Shown in pieces: positions 1 through 8,193 of a DNA stretch of 47,404 nucleotides. The stretch is from RI-283 sp964487925. GTDB lineage: Bacteria > Pseudomonadota > Gammaproteobacteria > SZUA-140. The stretch lies in assembly GCA_964487925.1 (NCBI GenBank), contig CAZASZ010000009.1, positions 1 to 47,404 of the forward strand, written 5' to 3'. The notes under the pieces are model-generated. The model was not told where the DNA came from, made no database searches, and was given only the letters and a program-made list of their open reading frames with translations. Both the position numbers and the translations under genes were made by a program. Every line of letters begins with the position of its first letter. Position 1 is the first letter of the stretch.

Positions 1-1
1 A

Positions 2-268
2 AAATCTTATTCAAGGGGTATCTCTCGTTCGGCCGGTAGCGCGCTAGGCGCCGACCTCAAATCGCTGCGTGTCGGCGTTCTCCGGCAGGGTTTCGCTTCT
101 GCCGCCTCAAACTCAGCGGACCGATGGGCATTCGAAGACGGTGAGGCCGTGTTGGGATGGCGCGATGCGGGTGCCTCGGCCGGTTCATATGTCGGTGTCG
201 GCGGTCTACAAGGCTTGCTTTTCAATGTGTGGCTACCGGCAATAGCCGGTTGTCGATCTCTCGTGATT
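2..268 (+). other. unassigned stretch at left edge with an open frame of unknown status
   Basis: The first 330 bases contain no gene I can recognise. On the plus strand, one frame stays open from the left edge to a TGA at 266-268 (about 88 codons); the minus strand also has a 90-codon open frame here with proline- and serine-rich, unconvincing composition. The plus frame could be the end of a gene that starts outside the window, or simply GC-rich sequence. Two small inverted repeats are visible: ACCGGC/GCCGGT at 235-250 and TCTCTC/GAGAGA at 257-275. Neither is followed by a T-run in either direction. No function is proposed. Confidence 0.2.
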
Positions 269-330
269 TGAGAGAGCATTCAAGGAAAATCAGTTGACGG
301 TGTTGTGCGGTCTGGTATGGTTTAGCGCGA

Positions 331-417
331 TGGTGCCGAGGAGAGGACTTGAACCTCCATGGGGTTACCCCCACTAGCACCTGAAGCTAGCGCGTCTACC
401 AATTTCGCCACCTCGGC
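331..417 (-). tRNA. tRNA-Leu (anticodon CAG)
   Basis: Read on the minus strand, the sequence starts GCCGAGG at 417 and closes with the complementary CCTCGGC, an A discriminator (334) and an encoded CCA (331-333). The D-arm contains AAATTGGTAGACGC. The anticodon stem is CTAGC/GCTAG with loop TTCAGGT, giving anticodon CAG. A long variable arm with GGGGG/CCCCC pairing marks it as a class II leucine tRNA, and the T-loop is GTTCAAGTC. It lies upstream of, and opposite to, rnr. Confidence 0.95.
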
Positions 418-561
418 AAGTGCCTTGATACACAAGGATCAAAGCGCCCGTCGCGATACCGCGAATGCTCGCCCTGTCTCCGTGAGCTGCGAACTCTAAC
501 GGGAGTAATAAAATATGTCAATCATGCAAGATGGATTATATGGCACGGAGCGTGTCAATTA

Positions 562-2937
562 ATGGCGATCGAATTGGGTGGGGATGACCCCTATGCCGAA
601 AGAGAGGCCGCGAAATACGGGACCGCGATAAAGAGCCGGGAATACATCATGGCCCTTTTGGATGCGGAAGGGCGATTGATGAGTCACAAGGCGTTGGCGG
701 AGGCGCTGGGCCACGAAGACGAAGAGTCTTTTGACGCCCTAGGGGCACGTCTGCGCGCCATGGTGCGCGACGGCGAGCTCGTGCGTAATCGGCGAGGGCA
801 TTTCGGTCTGGCTACCAAGATGGACCTCGTGCGTGGCTGGGTGTCCGGACATCCGGACGGATTTGGCTTTCTGATTCTGGACGAGGCCGGCGACGACGTT
901 TTCCTGGGTGCGCGTGAGATGAAGGCGGTCCTGCATGGTGACCGGGTTTTGGTGCGGATCACCGGTGTTGATCGGCGCAATCGCCGCGAAGGCTCCATCG
1001 TGGATGTGCTCGAACGCGCATGTCACTCACTCGTGGGACGTTTTGAAATCGGAGGAGGCATCGGTCGTGTCCTGCCCAGTAATACCCGGATCAGCCAGGA
1101 TATCCTGGTTTCGCCGGATATGCAGGGCGGGGCGCAGCCTCAGCAAATGGTGGTGGTAAAGCTGATCGAACAGCCGACCCGACGCTCCCAGCCTATGGGG
1201 CAGATTGTCGAGGTGCTTGGAGATCATATGGCGCCGGGTATGGAGGTCGAGGTTGCCCTGCGCAGTCATGACATTCCGTATGTCTGGCCTGACGCAGTTG
1301 AGCAAGAAGTCGACTGCCTGCCCTCATCGGTACCAGAGGCCTCGTTTGCCGGTCGAGAGGATCTGCGTGAAACCCCTTTGGTCACGATAGACGGCGCGGA
1401 TTCGAAGGACTTCGATGACGCCGTTTTTTGCGAGCGAGTGGGTCGCAATTGGCGCCTGCTGGTCGCGATCGCCGACGTGGCGCACTATGTTCGGAAGGAT
1501 GCCGCGCTCGATAAGGAGGCTTGGCAGCGGGGAAATTCGGTCTACTTCCCGCAGCAGGTGGTGCCGATGTTGCCGGAAGCCCTGTCCAATGACCTTTGTT
1601 CAATACGGCCCGCCGAGGACCGGCTGTGCCTGGTTTGCGAGATGTCGGTCAGCCCCGCCGGTCGAATTCGCGATTTTCGATTTTTCAGAGGCGTCATGCG
1701 TTCCCATGCCCGCTTAACCTATGATCAGGTCGCGGCCCTCGTTGAAGGTGGTGACGCTGGCGCGATTGATTCCGCGCTCGTCCCGCACTTACAGCAACTC
1801 CATGCGCTGTACGGCGCCTTGCGGGAGGCTCGAGGGAAGCGCGGGGCCATCGACTTCGACCGCCCCGAGACACGTATTGTCTTTGATGAAGCAGGCAAGA
1901 TCAGCCGTATTGAACCGACTGTGCGTAATGATGCTCATCGTCTGATCGAAGAATGCATGATCCTCGCCAATCAGGCTACCGCCGAGTTCCTGCTCAAGGC
2001 TGAAATGCCCTGTTTGTTCCGGGTCCATGCCCAGCCCATGGTGGACAAGATCACGGATCTCAAGGCCTTCCTCCGCCAGATGGGTCTCAAGCTCGAGGGC
2101 GGCGCGCGGCCGCAGGGGCGCCACTATTCGAAGTTGCTGCAAGCGGTTCGGACGCGCCCCGATTACTTCCTGATCGAGACCGTCATGTTGCGCAGTCTCG
2201 CTCAGGCCGTCTACGCCCCTGAGAATGGTGGGCACTTCGGTCTCTCGCTCGAAGGCTATGCCCATTTTACGTCGCCCATCAGGCGGTATCCTGATCTCCT
2301 CGTGCATCGCGCGATCCACCATCTGCTCGATGGCGGCAACCACAAGACCTTTATCTATGGGCAGGCGGACATGGAGGGCGCCGGCACACACTGTACGATG
2401 ACCGAGCGCCGAGCCGATGACGCTACTCGGGATACTGTTGATTGGCTCAAGTGCGAATATATGATGGAGCGGGTCGACGAGATCTTTTCCGGACGGATAT
2501 CCGGGGTTACGAGCTTTGGTTTGTTCGTAGAACTTGATGATCTGCATGTCGAGGGCCTGGTCCACGTGACCTCGCTTGAGAACGATTACTACCGCTTCGA
2601 CGCCCTGACGCATTGTTTGCGTGGCGAACACAGTGCCGTTGAGTACCGGCTCGCCGATGCGATCGAGATCAAGGTTGCGCGCGTCGACCTGGATGAACGC
2701 AAGATCGACTTTGTGCCGGCCGTCGAACCATCGACCAAGACCGGGAAGGGCAAGCCCAAATCCAAGTCAAAATTCAAATCAAAATCCAAATCCCAGTCTA
2801 GATCCAAATCCGGGACGTCCATCGAGAAGACCGAGAAGGCGCCGGTGACTGCGACGTCAGACCAAGATCAGGGCAAGGACAAGGTCAAGCGCAAGCGGCG
2901 GTCACGCAATCGCAGCCGCAACCGCAAGAAGGACTAG
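562..2937 (+). CDS. rnr: ribonuclease R
   Basis: A processive 3'-5' exoribonuclease of 791 residues that degrades structured RNA and takes part in rRNA quality control. An N-terminal winged-helix region (about 25-85) is followed by two cold-shock-like OB domains (about 88-230) and the RNB catalytic domain. The latter carries the acidic cluster DGADSKDFDDAV, with D277, D283, D285 and D286 at the metal-binding positions of the family. An S1 domain (about 640-725) precedes a Lys/Ser/Arg-rich tail (about 728-791). Part of that tail is encoded by a degenerate 6-bp repeat. The start has GGAG 11 nt upstream. rlmB follows after 6 nt, as in other gammaproteobacteria. Confidence 0.96.
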   Translation: MAIELGGDDPYAEREAAKYGTAIKSREYIMALLDAEGRLMSHKALAEALGHEDEESFDALGARLRAMVRDGELVRNRRGHFGLATKMDLVRGWVSGHPDGFGFLILDEAGDDVFLGAREMKAVLHGDRVLVRITGVDRRNRREGSIVDVLERACHSLVGRFEIGGGIGRVLPSNTRISQDILVSPDMQGGAQPQQMVVVKLIEQPTRRSQPMGQIVEVLGDHMAPGMEVEVALRSHDIPYVWPDAVEQEVDCLPSSVPEASFAGREDLRETPLVTIDGADSKDFDDAVFCERVGRNWRLLVAIADVAHYVRKDAALDKEAWQRGNSVYFPQQVVPMLPEALSNDLCSIRPAEDRLCLVCEMSVSPAGRIRDFRFFRGVMRSHARLTYDQVAALVEGGDAGAIDSALVPHLQQLHALYGALREARGKRGAIDFDRPETRIVFDEAGKISRIEPTVRNDAHRLIEECMILANQATAEFLLKAEMPCLFRVHAQPMVDKITDLKAFLRQMGLKLEGGARPQGRHYSKLLQAVRTRPDYFLIETVMLRSLAQAVYAPENGGHFGLSLEGYAHFTSPIRRYPDLLVHRAIHHLLDGGNHKTFIYGQADMEGAGTHCTMTERRADDATRDTVDWLKCEYMMERVDEIFSGRISGVTSFGLFVELDDLHVEGLVHVTSLENDYYRFDALTHCLRGEHSAVEYRLADAIEIKVARVDLDERKIDFVPAVEPSTKTGKGKPKSKSKFKSKSKSQSRSKSGTSIEKTEKAPVTATSDQDQGKDKVKRKRRSRNRSRNRKKD
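2758..2811 (+). repeat. nine degenerate 6-bp units (AAATCC-like) inside rnr
   Basis: Nine consecutive hexamers related to AAATCC encode a Lys-Ser alternating stretch (KS, KF and QS variants) in the RNase R tail. The units read aaatcc, aagtca, aaattc, aaatca, aaatcc, aaatcc, cagtct, agatcc, aaatcc. The repeat stays in frame because the unit is two codons long, so a gain or loss of units would change tail length without disrupting the protein. Confidence 0.75.
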
Positions 2938-2943
2938 GTTGGC

Positions 2944-3723
2944 ATGGCGCGACGCATGATGGAATCCGATGTGGTTTACGGCATTCACGCAGTTCGGTCG
3001 GCCGTGAGCCGGGATGCCGCTTCAATCACCGAGGTTTGGGTTCAGAATCAGGATGGGCGTGCGCGCGGTCGGCTCGGCGAACTCCTGACAGAGATCGCGG
3101 CTGCCGGAATCGTTGTTCGATCCAAGACACGTGGCGACCTGGAAAAGGCCTTGGGCGATGTGCGCCATCAGGGTATCGTTGCATTGACCGCGCAGTCGGC
3201 GCCGCTGCCTCTGGTCACGGAGGCCGATTTACCCAGTTTCGTGGAAGGGCTTTCGGCCCCGCCTTTATTCCTTGTCCTTGATGGTGTGCAGGACCCTCAT
3301 AATCTAGGCGCCTGTTTGCGCACGGCGGATGGGGCTGGAGTCCAACTGGTCATCACGCCCAAAGATAATGCGGTTGGTATCACGCCTGTCGTGCGTAAGG
3401 TCGCCAGTGGCGCCGCGGAGGTTATTCCGCTGCTTCAGGTGACCAATCTCGCCAGGATCTTGCGTGGACTTCAGGGTATGGGGGTCTGGCTGGTCGGCGC
3501 CGACGCCTCGCCAGAGTCGGCCTCGGTCTATGAGACGGATCTCTCCGGGCCGGTCGCGTTGGTGCTAGGGGCCGAAGGCCGAGGCCTCAGGCAAAAAACC
3601 CAGGGGTTGTGCGATTTCCTGGTCGAGATACCCATGACGGGGTCGGTGAGCAGCCTGAATGTCTCGGTAGCGACCGGTGTGTTGCTCTACGAGGCGGTGC
3701 GTCAACGGCGGCCGAAGACCTAA
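2944..3723 (+). CDS. rlmB: 23S rRNA (guanosine-2'-O-)-methyltransferase RlmB
   Basis: A SpoU/TrmH-family SAM-dependent enzyme of 259 residues that 2'-O-methylates G2251 (E. coli numbering) in the 23S rRNA P loop. An N-terminal substrate-binding domain with VVYGIHAVRSAV is followed by the trefoil-knot SPOUT domain. Its three motifs are clear: LDGVQDPHNLGACLRTAD, VALVLGAEGRGL and SVSSLNVSVATGVLLYEA. The gene is 6 nt downstream of rnr, so the two are probably cotranscribed. Its TAA stop (3721-3723) coincides with the first bases of the inverted-repeat element that follows. Confidence 0.95.
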   Translation: MARRMMESDVVYGIHAVRSAVSRDAASITEVWVQNQDGRARGRLGELLTEIAAAGIVVRSKTRGDLEKALGDVRHQGIVALTAQSAPLPLVTEADLPSFVEGLSAPPLFLVLDGVQDPHNLGACLRTADGAGVQLVITPKDNAVGITPVVRKVASGAAEVIPLLQVTNLARILRGLQGMGVWLVGADASPESASVYETDLSGPVALVLGAEGRGLRQKTQGLCDFLVEIPMTGSVSSLNVSVATGVLLYEAVRQRRPKT

Positions 3724-3866
3724 CAGGCTGTTGAAAAACCTTCATGCGGCACGATCCGGCGTTAAAAATCGGCTCAAAATGCTCATGTACGGGCGTGTAC
3801 ACTGCGCTTTCTCGCCGATTTTTGCCTTGTCTTGCACTCCCCTAAAACTTTTTCAACAGCCTGTTA
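3721..3866. repeat. MITE-like element with perfect 18-bp terminal inverted repeats
   Basis: TAACAGGCTGTTGAAAAA (3721-3738) and its exact reverse complement (3849-3866) bound a 146-bp non-coding element. The interior holds an AAATGCTCATGTA core (3777-3789) and a small internal palindrome around tgtac/gtaca. A related core recurs at 41997-42009 inside a second element with different ends. The element has no ORF. It abuts rlmB so closely that the rlmB stop codon is the first three bases of the left arm. The paired arms with A/T tracts could also act as a transcription terminator for rnr-rlmB. Confidence 0.8.
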
Positions 3867-3975
3867 AGGGCTTATTTGTTCAAACCTCGTGTAGCACCCG
3901 AATTTCTCCCAATTGATGCCCTTCTCCGATAGATGGATCGGGCACATTTGTCGCGCCACGAAAAGCACTCTGTAT

Positions 3976-4005
3976 TTGTGAAAGCGGGGCGCTTTGTGTT
4001 ATAAA
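3976..4005 (+). promoter_or_regulatory. probable rpsB-tsf promoter
   Basis: TTGTGA (3976-3981) and TATAAA (4000-4005) are separated by 18 nt; reading the -10 as TTATAA gives 17 nt. A GC-rich block follows directly, which is typical of stringently controlled ribosomal promoters. Initiation near 4012 would give a leader of about 175 nt before rpsB. Confidence 0.6.
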
Positions 4006-4011
4006 GCGCGC

Positions 4012-4187
4012 GGGCTGGTGAGTCTGTGCGTCGCATGACGTGACCACCCGTCCGGCCGAATTGTCGGCAAATGCCCCCTTACGGGGCGCCAATACCGCAC
4101 ACATGTCGACACACGCGTCTGGGTGCCCGCAAGGGTAGATGCGCGGGACATGTGGAGGACTAACCCACTACAATCGAGGTAGAAGAA
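4012..4187 (+). promoter_or_regulatory. rpsB 5' leader, possible S2 autoregulatory region
   Basis: The leader between the predicted promoter and rpsB contains a compact hairpin, GCCCC/GGGGC at 4073-4087, and purine-rich segments including TGGAGGA upstream of the true SD (GAGG, about 4174). In gammaproteobacteria the rpsB leader is known to bind S2 and repress rpsB-tsf. Assigning that role here rests on position and length rather than on a verified structure. Confidence 0.4.
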
Positions 4188-4973
4188 ATGACGACTGTCA
4201 CAATGCGGCAGATGCTTGAAGCAGGTGTGCACTTTGGCCACCGGACCCGTTTTTGGAATCCCAAGATGGCTCCCTATATCTTCGGGGAGCGCAGCAAGAT
4301 CCATATCATCAATCTGGAAAAGACCCTCCCGCTCTTCAATGACGCCATCAATTTTCTCGGTCACCTGTCCGGGAAGAAGAAGACCATCCTGTTTGTCGGC
4401 ACTAAGCGCGCAGCGCGTTCGGTGGTCCGTGAGACCGCCATCCAGTGCGGTATGCCCTTCGTCGATCAGCGTTGGATGGGCGGCATGCTTACTAACTATA
4501 AGACCGTCAAACAGTCCATCAAGCGTCTCAAGGAGCTTGAAGAGCTCTTCGAGCAGGGCTTGCAGGAGCGCGTCAACAAGAAAGAGGCCCTGAAACTGCG
4601 CCGCGAGCTCGAGAAGCTGGAGCGCAACCTGGGGGGTATCAAGGACATGCCCGGCATGCCGGATGCCTTGTTCGTGATCGATGTCGGCCATGAGAAGATT
4701 GCTGTTGCCGAGGCCAAGAAGCTGGGTATTCCCGTCATCGCTGTCGTCGATACCAACAACAGTCCAGAGAGCGTTGATTACGTCATTCCTGGCAACGACG
4801 ACGCTACGGGCGCGATCAAGCTCTACGCCCAGGCCGCGGCCGGTGCGATATCCGAGGGTCGCCTGGCGACCGTTCAGATGAGCGGCGACGCAGATGATTT
4901 TGTCGAGGTTACCGAGGGAGAGGCGCCCGCTACCGAGGCGGAGGCCGCTGAGCAGGCCGAACAGCAGGCCTGA
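4188..4973 (+). CDS. rpsB: 30S ribosomal protein S2
   Basis: Protein uS2 of the small ribosomal subunit, 261 residues. The start MTTVTMRQMLEAGVHFGH, followed by TRFWNPKMAPYIFGER, is diagnostic, as are FVGTKRAARSVVRETA and DQRWMGGMLTNYKTV. The coiled-coil insertion (about 105-150, EELFEQGLQERVNKKEAL) and the NSPESVDYVIPGNDDA segment are present. An acidic, Ala/Glu-rich C-terminal extension makes it about 20 residues longer than E. coli S2. tsf follows after 130 nt containing a stable hairpin. Confidence 0.98.
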   Translation: MTTVTMRQMLEAGVHFGHRTRFWNPKMAPYIFGERSKIHIINLEKTLPLFNDAINFLGHLSGKKKTILFVGTKRAARSVVRETAIQCGMPFVDQRWMGGMLTNYKTVKQSIKRLKELEELFEQGLQERVNKKEALKLRRELEKLERNLGGIKDMPGMPDALFVIDVGHEKIAVAEAKKLGIPVIAVVDTNNSPESVDYVIPGNDDATGAIKLYAQAAAGAISEGRLATVQMSGDADDFVEVTEGEAPATEAEAAEQAEQQA

Positions 4974-4995
4974 GTAAGTATCTCTCGACGCTAGC

Positions 4996-5020
4996 TGTCG
5001 CCGGCCTGATGCCGGTGGCA
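4996..5020 (+). terminator. intercistronic hairpin between rpsB and tsf
   Basis: A 10-bp stem with two G-U pairs (4996-5005 with 5011-5020) and a CTGAT loop lies 22 nt after the rpsB stop. No T-run follows directly, so it is more likely a weak attenuator or RNA-stability element than a full terminator. It could set the S2 to EF-Ts expression ratio. Confidence 0.5.
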
Positions 5021-5103
5021 GCAGGTCGATATGTTGTTTAAGAATTGTACTGTGGCGTCTCGTTGCGTCGCGGCGAACACGTTGGGAATATGAGGAAAAC
5101 ATC

Positions 5104-5994
5104 ATGGCAGTAACAGCAGCACAGGTTAAGGAGCTTCGCGAGCGCACCGGCTCTGGGCTCATGGAATGCAAGAAGGCCCTGGTCGAAACCGATGGCGACA
5201 TTGAGGCGGCCATTGATGCTATGCGTAAGTCCGGCCAGATCAAGGCAGGTAAGAAGGCCGGCCGAGTGGCCGCTGACGGCGCTGTTTTTATCGAGACGGC
5301 AGACTCCGGCAAGGCTATCGCGATCTTGGAGATCAACAGTGAGACCGACTTCGTTGCCAAGGGTGACGACTTCCGCAGTTTCGCCGACAAAGTTATGGCG
5401 CGGATCCTGAGTGAAAAGCCAGCTACCGTTGACGCCTTGTTAGCCCTGCCGGCCAGCGAAGGCTCTGAAGAGACGCTGGATACTGTCCGTCGGGAACTGA
5501 TTGCCAAGATCGGCGAAAACATCAATGTACGCCGCTTCACCGTCTTCGAGGGCGAGGGTGTCGTATTGGGCGGTTACCTGCACGGTGTCCGTATCGGCGT
5601 TGTTGTCGAGATGAAGGGCGGTGATGATACTCTGGTGCGGGATGTCGCCATGCATATCGCTGCCAGCCAGCCGCTGGCCGTTAGCGAGGCCGATGTCCCC
5701 GCTGATGTTCTCGCCAAAGAGCGTGAGATCGTCCTGGCGCAGTCCGCCAACAGCGGCAAGCCTCAGGAAATCATCGAGAAAATGGTCGACGGACGCATGC
5801 GCAAATACTTGGCTGAAGTCACCCTCGTAGGCCAGCCCTTTGTGAAGGATCCGGACACGACCGTCGGCAAGCTGGTTGAAAAGGCCGGTGCCAGTGTCGT
5901 GCGATTCGTGCGTTTCGAGGTTGGTGAGGGTATCGAGAAGGCCGAAGAGAACTTCGCCGAAGAGGTCATGGCACAGGTTCGCGGCGGGGCCTGA
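5104..5994 (+). CDS. tsf: translation elongation factor Ts
   Basis: The guanine-nucleotide exchange factor that recycles EF-Tu-GDP, 296 residues. The UBA-like N-terminus (about 1-50) carries the signature LRERTGSGLMECKKAL. The core contains NSETDFVAKGDDF, the EF-Tu contact motif containing the conserved TDFV. The C-terminal subdomain has AEVTLVGQPFVKD and VVRFVRFEVGEGIEK. The start is ATG with an AGGA-type SD (gaggaaaacatc). It is followed after 6 nt by pyrH. Confidence 0.98.
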   Translation: MAVTAAQVKELRERTGSGLMECKKALVETDGDIEAAIDAMRKSGQIKAGKKAGRVAADGAVFIETADSGKAIAILEINSETDFVAKGDDFRSFADKVMARILSEKPATVDALLALPASEGSEETLDTVRRELIAKIGENINVRRFTVFEGEGVVLGGYLHGVRIGVVVEMKGGDDTLVRDVAMHIAASQPLAVSEADVPADVLAKEREIVLAQSANSGKPQEIIEKMVDGRMRKYLAEVTLVGQPFVKDPDTTVGKLVEKAGASVVRFVRFEVGEGIEKAEENFAEEVMAQVRGGA

Positions 5995-6000
5995 TCGTCT

Positions 6001-6741
6001 ATGTCGGAAAAATCCGCATACCAACGTATCCTCCTCAAACTGAGTGGCGAGGCCCTGATGGGCGAGGGGGGCTTCGGTCTTGACCCCGGGATCGTCGAGC
6101 GCATTGCGCTTGAGATCAAAGAACTCGTCGAGATCGGAGTTCAGGTAGCCATTGTCGTCGGCGGCGGCAACTTTTTCCGTGGTAGTCAGCTTGCCGATTC
6201 AGGGGTTGATCGTGTCAGCGCCGACCAGATGGGTATGCTGGCTACGGTCATCAACGCGATGTCGATCCAGGATGCCCTCGAGCAGACAGGGATCTATGCG
6301 CGAGTTATGTCGGCGATCAAGATCAATCAGATCTGCGAGGATTACATCCGCCGTCGAGCGGTCCGGCACCTCGAGAAGGGCCGCGTGCTCGTGTTCGCGG
6401 CTGGAACCGGCAACCCGTTCTTTACGACCGATACTGCGGCCAGTCTGCGCGCCATCGAAATTGGTGCCGACCTGGTGCTCAAGGCCACCAAGGTCGACGG
6501 CGTCTATTCGGCCGATCCCAAGATCCATCCGGATGCAAAGTTCTATTCCCACCTGAGCTATGATGAGGTATTGGACGACCGGTTGGCCGTCATGGATGCG
6601 ACCGCCATCGTATTGTGCCGGGACAACGAAATGCCGCTCAAGGTCTTCAACCTGACCAAGCCCGGCGCCCTGAAGCGTGTAGTGATGGGCGAGAACGAAG
6701 GGACCCTGGTCGAATCAGAGGGGACGAAGCATGATCAATGA
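6001..6741 (+). CDS. pyrH: UMP kinase (uridylate kinase)
   Basis: Phosphorylates UMP to UDP in pyrimidine nucleotide synthesis; hexameric, of the amino-acid-kinase fold, 246 residues. YQRILLKLSGEALMG at the N-terminus and IVVGGGNFFRG form the phosphate-binding loops. The middle holds GTGNPFFTTDTAA, and KATKVDGVYSADP precedes the C-terminal regulatory segment. It lies 6 nt after tsf, and its 3' end overlaps frr by 11 nt. Confidence 0.97.
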   Translation: MSEKSAYQRILLKLSGEALMGEGGFGLDPGIVERIALEIKELVEIGVQVAIVVGGGNFFRGSQLADSGVDRVSADQMGMLATVINAMSIQDALEQTGIYARVMSAIKINQICEDYIRRRAVRHLEKGRVLVFAAGTGNPFFTTDTAASLRAIEIGADLVLKATKVDGVYSADPKIHPDAKFYSHLSYDEVLDDRLAVMDATAIVLCRDNEMPLKVFNLTKPGALKRVVMGENEGTLVESEGTKHDQ

Positions 6742-7288
6742 AATCCAAAAAGACGCCGAGACACGGATGGGAAAGAGCCTGGATTCCTTGCGCCAGGAGT
6801 TTTCCAAAATTCGTACCGGCCGTGCCCATACCAGTCTGCTGGACCATATTAAGGTGCCGTATTATGGGGATGATGTGCCATTGAGCCAAGTTGCCAGCGT
6901 AACCATCGCCGAGGCACGTATGCTTGCCGTGACGCCGTGGGAAAAGCCTATGGTCCCAGTCGTCGAGAAGGCGATTGCGAGCTCGGATCTGGGCGTCAAT
7001 CCGTCCACATCAGGTAGTGTGATACGCATTGTCCTGCCGCCGCTGACCGAGGAACGCCGGCGTGACCTCGTCAAGGTCGTACGTGCCGAGGCCGAGGCTG
7101 CGCGGGTCGCCATCCGCAATATCCGCCGCGATGCCAACAGTGACTTCAAGTCGTTGCTTAAGGAAAAGGAAATCACCGAGGACGACGAGCGTCGCGCAGA
7201 GGAATCGATGCAAAAGCTGACGGACAAGTACATCAGCGAAGCTGATCAGATGCTGGCGGAAAAAGAAACCGAACTCATGGCCATCTAG
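6731..7288 (+). CDS. frr: ribosome recycling factor
   Basis: With EF-G, this factor splits post-termination ribosomes; 185 residues, the usual family length. MINEIQKDAETRMGKS opens a three-helix domain. FSKIRTGRAHTSLLD, YYGDDVPLSQVASV and PPLTEERRRDLVKVV are the conserved blocks, and VAIRNIRRDAN is in the third helix region. The start lies inside pyrH, 11 nt before its end, which suggests translational coupling. Confidence 0.97.
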   Translation: MINEIQKDAETRMGKSLDSLRQEFSKIRTGRAHTSLLDHIKVPYYGDDVPLSQVASVTIAEARMLAVTPWEKPMVPVVEKAIASSDLGVNPSTSGSVIRIVLPPLTEERRRDLVKVVRAEAEAARVAIRNIRRDANSDFKSLLKEKEITEDDERRAEESMQKLTDKYISEADQMLAEKETELMAI

Positions 7289-7311
7289 GTGGTCCACCTC
7301 TTAGGTGATTC

Positions 7312-7341
7312 CCAGATAAACATTCTCCAGATAAACGTTCT
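7312..7341 (+). repeat. two tandem 15-bp units between frr and uppS
   Basis: CCAGATAAACATTCT (7312-7326) is followed directly by CCAGATAAACGTTCT (7327-7341), identical except for one base. It lies in the 134-nt gap before uppS. No further copies were noticed nearby. Confidence 0.8.
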
Positions 7342-7422
7342 GCGGTATGCGGTGTGGCCGGTTCGGTTACGTCAGTGGTGAAGGGATGACCGTGTTGGTC
7401 ATAACCATAACAATAGCCTTTC

Positions 7423-8193
7423 ATGAATATAGTCACTCAGGATCCCATCAAGTCGTCATCGGAGTATCAGATGCCCCGTCATGTGGCCATCATCATGGAT
7501 GGCAACGGACGTTGGGCTCAGCGTCGGCATCTGCCTAGATTCGCGGGCCACCGTGCCGGGGTCGCGAAGGTTCGCGAGTTGGTGGAATCGGCAGCCGACA
7601 CAGGGATCGAGGCGCTGACGCTGTTTGCCTTTAGCAGTGAAAACTGGAGGCGCCCCCCTCAGGAGGTCTCCCTTCTCATGGATCTGCTCTGGACCTCCTT
7701 GAAAAAAGAGATCCGCAAGCTGCACAAGAACAATATCCGAGTCCGCTTTATCGGTGATCGCCAAGCCTTCTCGAGTCGCATCGCCGATCATATCGAAGCT
7801 GCCGAGACCCTCACCAGCGAGAATACAGGACTGACGCTCGTTGTGGCGGTCAACTACGGTGGTCGTTGGGATATCCTCCAGGCCGTACGCTCGCTTGCGG
7901 CGCCATTGGCGACTGGTGAAATTAGCCCCGATCAGGTTGACATCAAGGCTATCGAGTCTCGTTTGTCGCTGCATGGACTACCTGATCCCGATCTCTTTAT
8001 TCGCACCGGCGGCGAGCAACGCATCAGCAATTTTCTACTTTGGCAATTGGCATATTCCGAACTTTATTTCACTGACACGCTATGGCCGGACTTTGATCAA
8101 GCCGCGTTTCGGTCAGCACTCGATACCTTTGCGGGCCGACAGCGCCGCTTCGGTATGACGGGCGATCAGGTGGAGACAATTCGCGGTGCTTAA
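7423..8193 (+). CDS. uppS: undecaprenyl diphosphate synthase (cis-prenyltransferase)
   Basis: Condenses FPP with eight IPP units to make C55-PP, the lipid carrier for peptidoglycan and O-antigen; 256 residues. HVAIIMDGNGRWAQRR places the catalytic Asp at D26, as in E. coli. FAFSSENWRRP and the C-terminal DLFIRTGGEQRISNFLLW motif are intact. ATG 7423 is preferred because it gives the usual N-terminal length; MPRHV (7471) is a shorter alternative. Its end overlaps the GTG start of cdsA by 8 nt. Confidence 0.96.
   Translation: MNIVTQDPIKSSSEYQMPRHVAIIMDGNGRWAQRRHLPRFAGHRAGVAKVRELVESAADTGIEALTLFAFSSENWRRPPQEVSLLMDLLWTSLKKEIRKLHKNNIRVRFIGDRQAFSSRIADHIEAAETLTSENTGLTLVVAVNYGGRWDILQAVRSLAAPLATGEISPDQVDIKAIESRLSLHGLPDPDLFIRTGGEQRISNFLLWQLAYSELYFTDTLWPDFDQAAFRSALDTFAGRQRRFGMTGDQVETIRGA

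Noticed and set aside
427..444. TTGAT/ATCAA inverted repeat upstream of tRNA-Leu as an FNR box
   Set aside because: The half-sites are separated by 8 nt instead of the 4 nt of an FNR site.
1789..2631. A 280-codon minus-strand open frame inside rnr
   Set aside because: The rnr frame is fully supported by family motifs and the antisense product shows no domain.
3999..5540. A 513-codon minus-strand open frame opposite rpsB and tsf
   Set aside because: It lies wholly opposite two conserved genes and their leader, has low-complexity Leu/Gly/Asp composition and matches no family I know.
7287..7299. AGGTGG/CCACCT palindrome at the frr stop as a terminator
   Set aside because: The stem is only about 5 bp with a tiny loop and no T-run follows.
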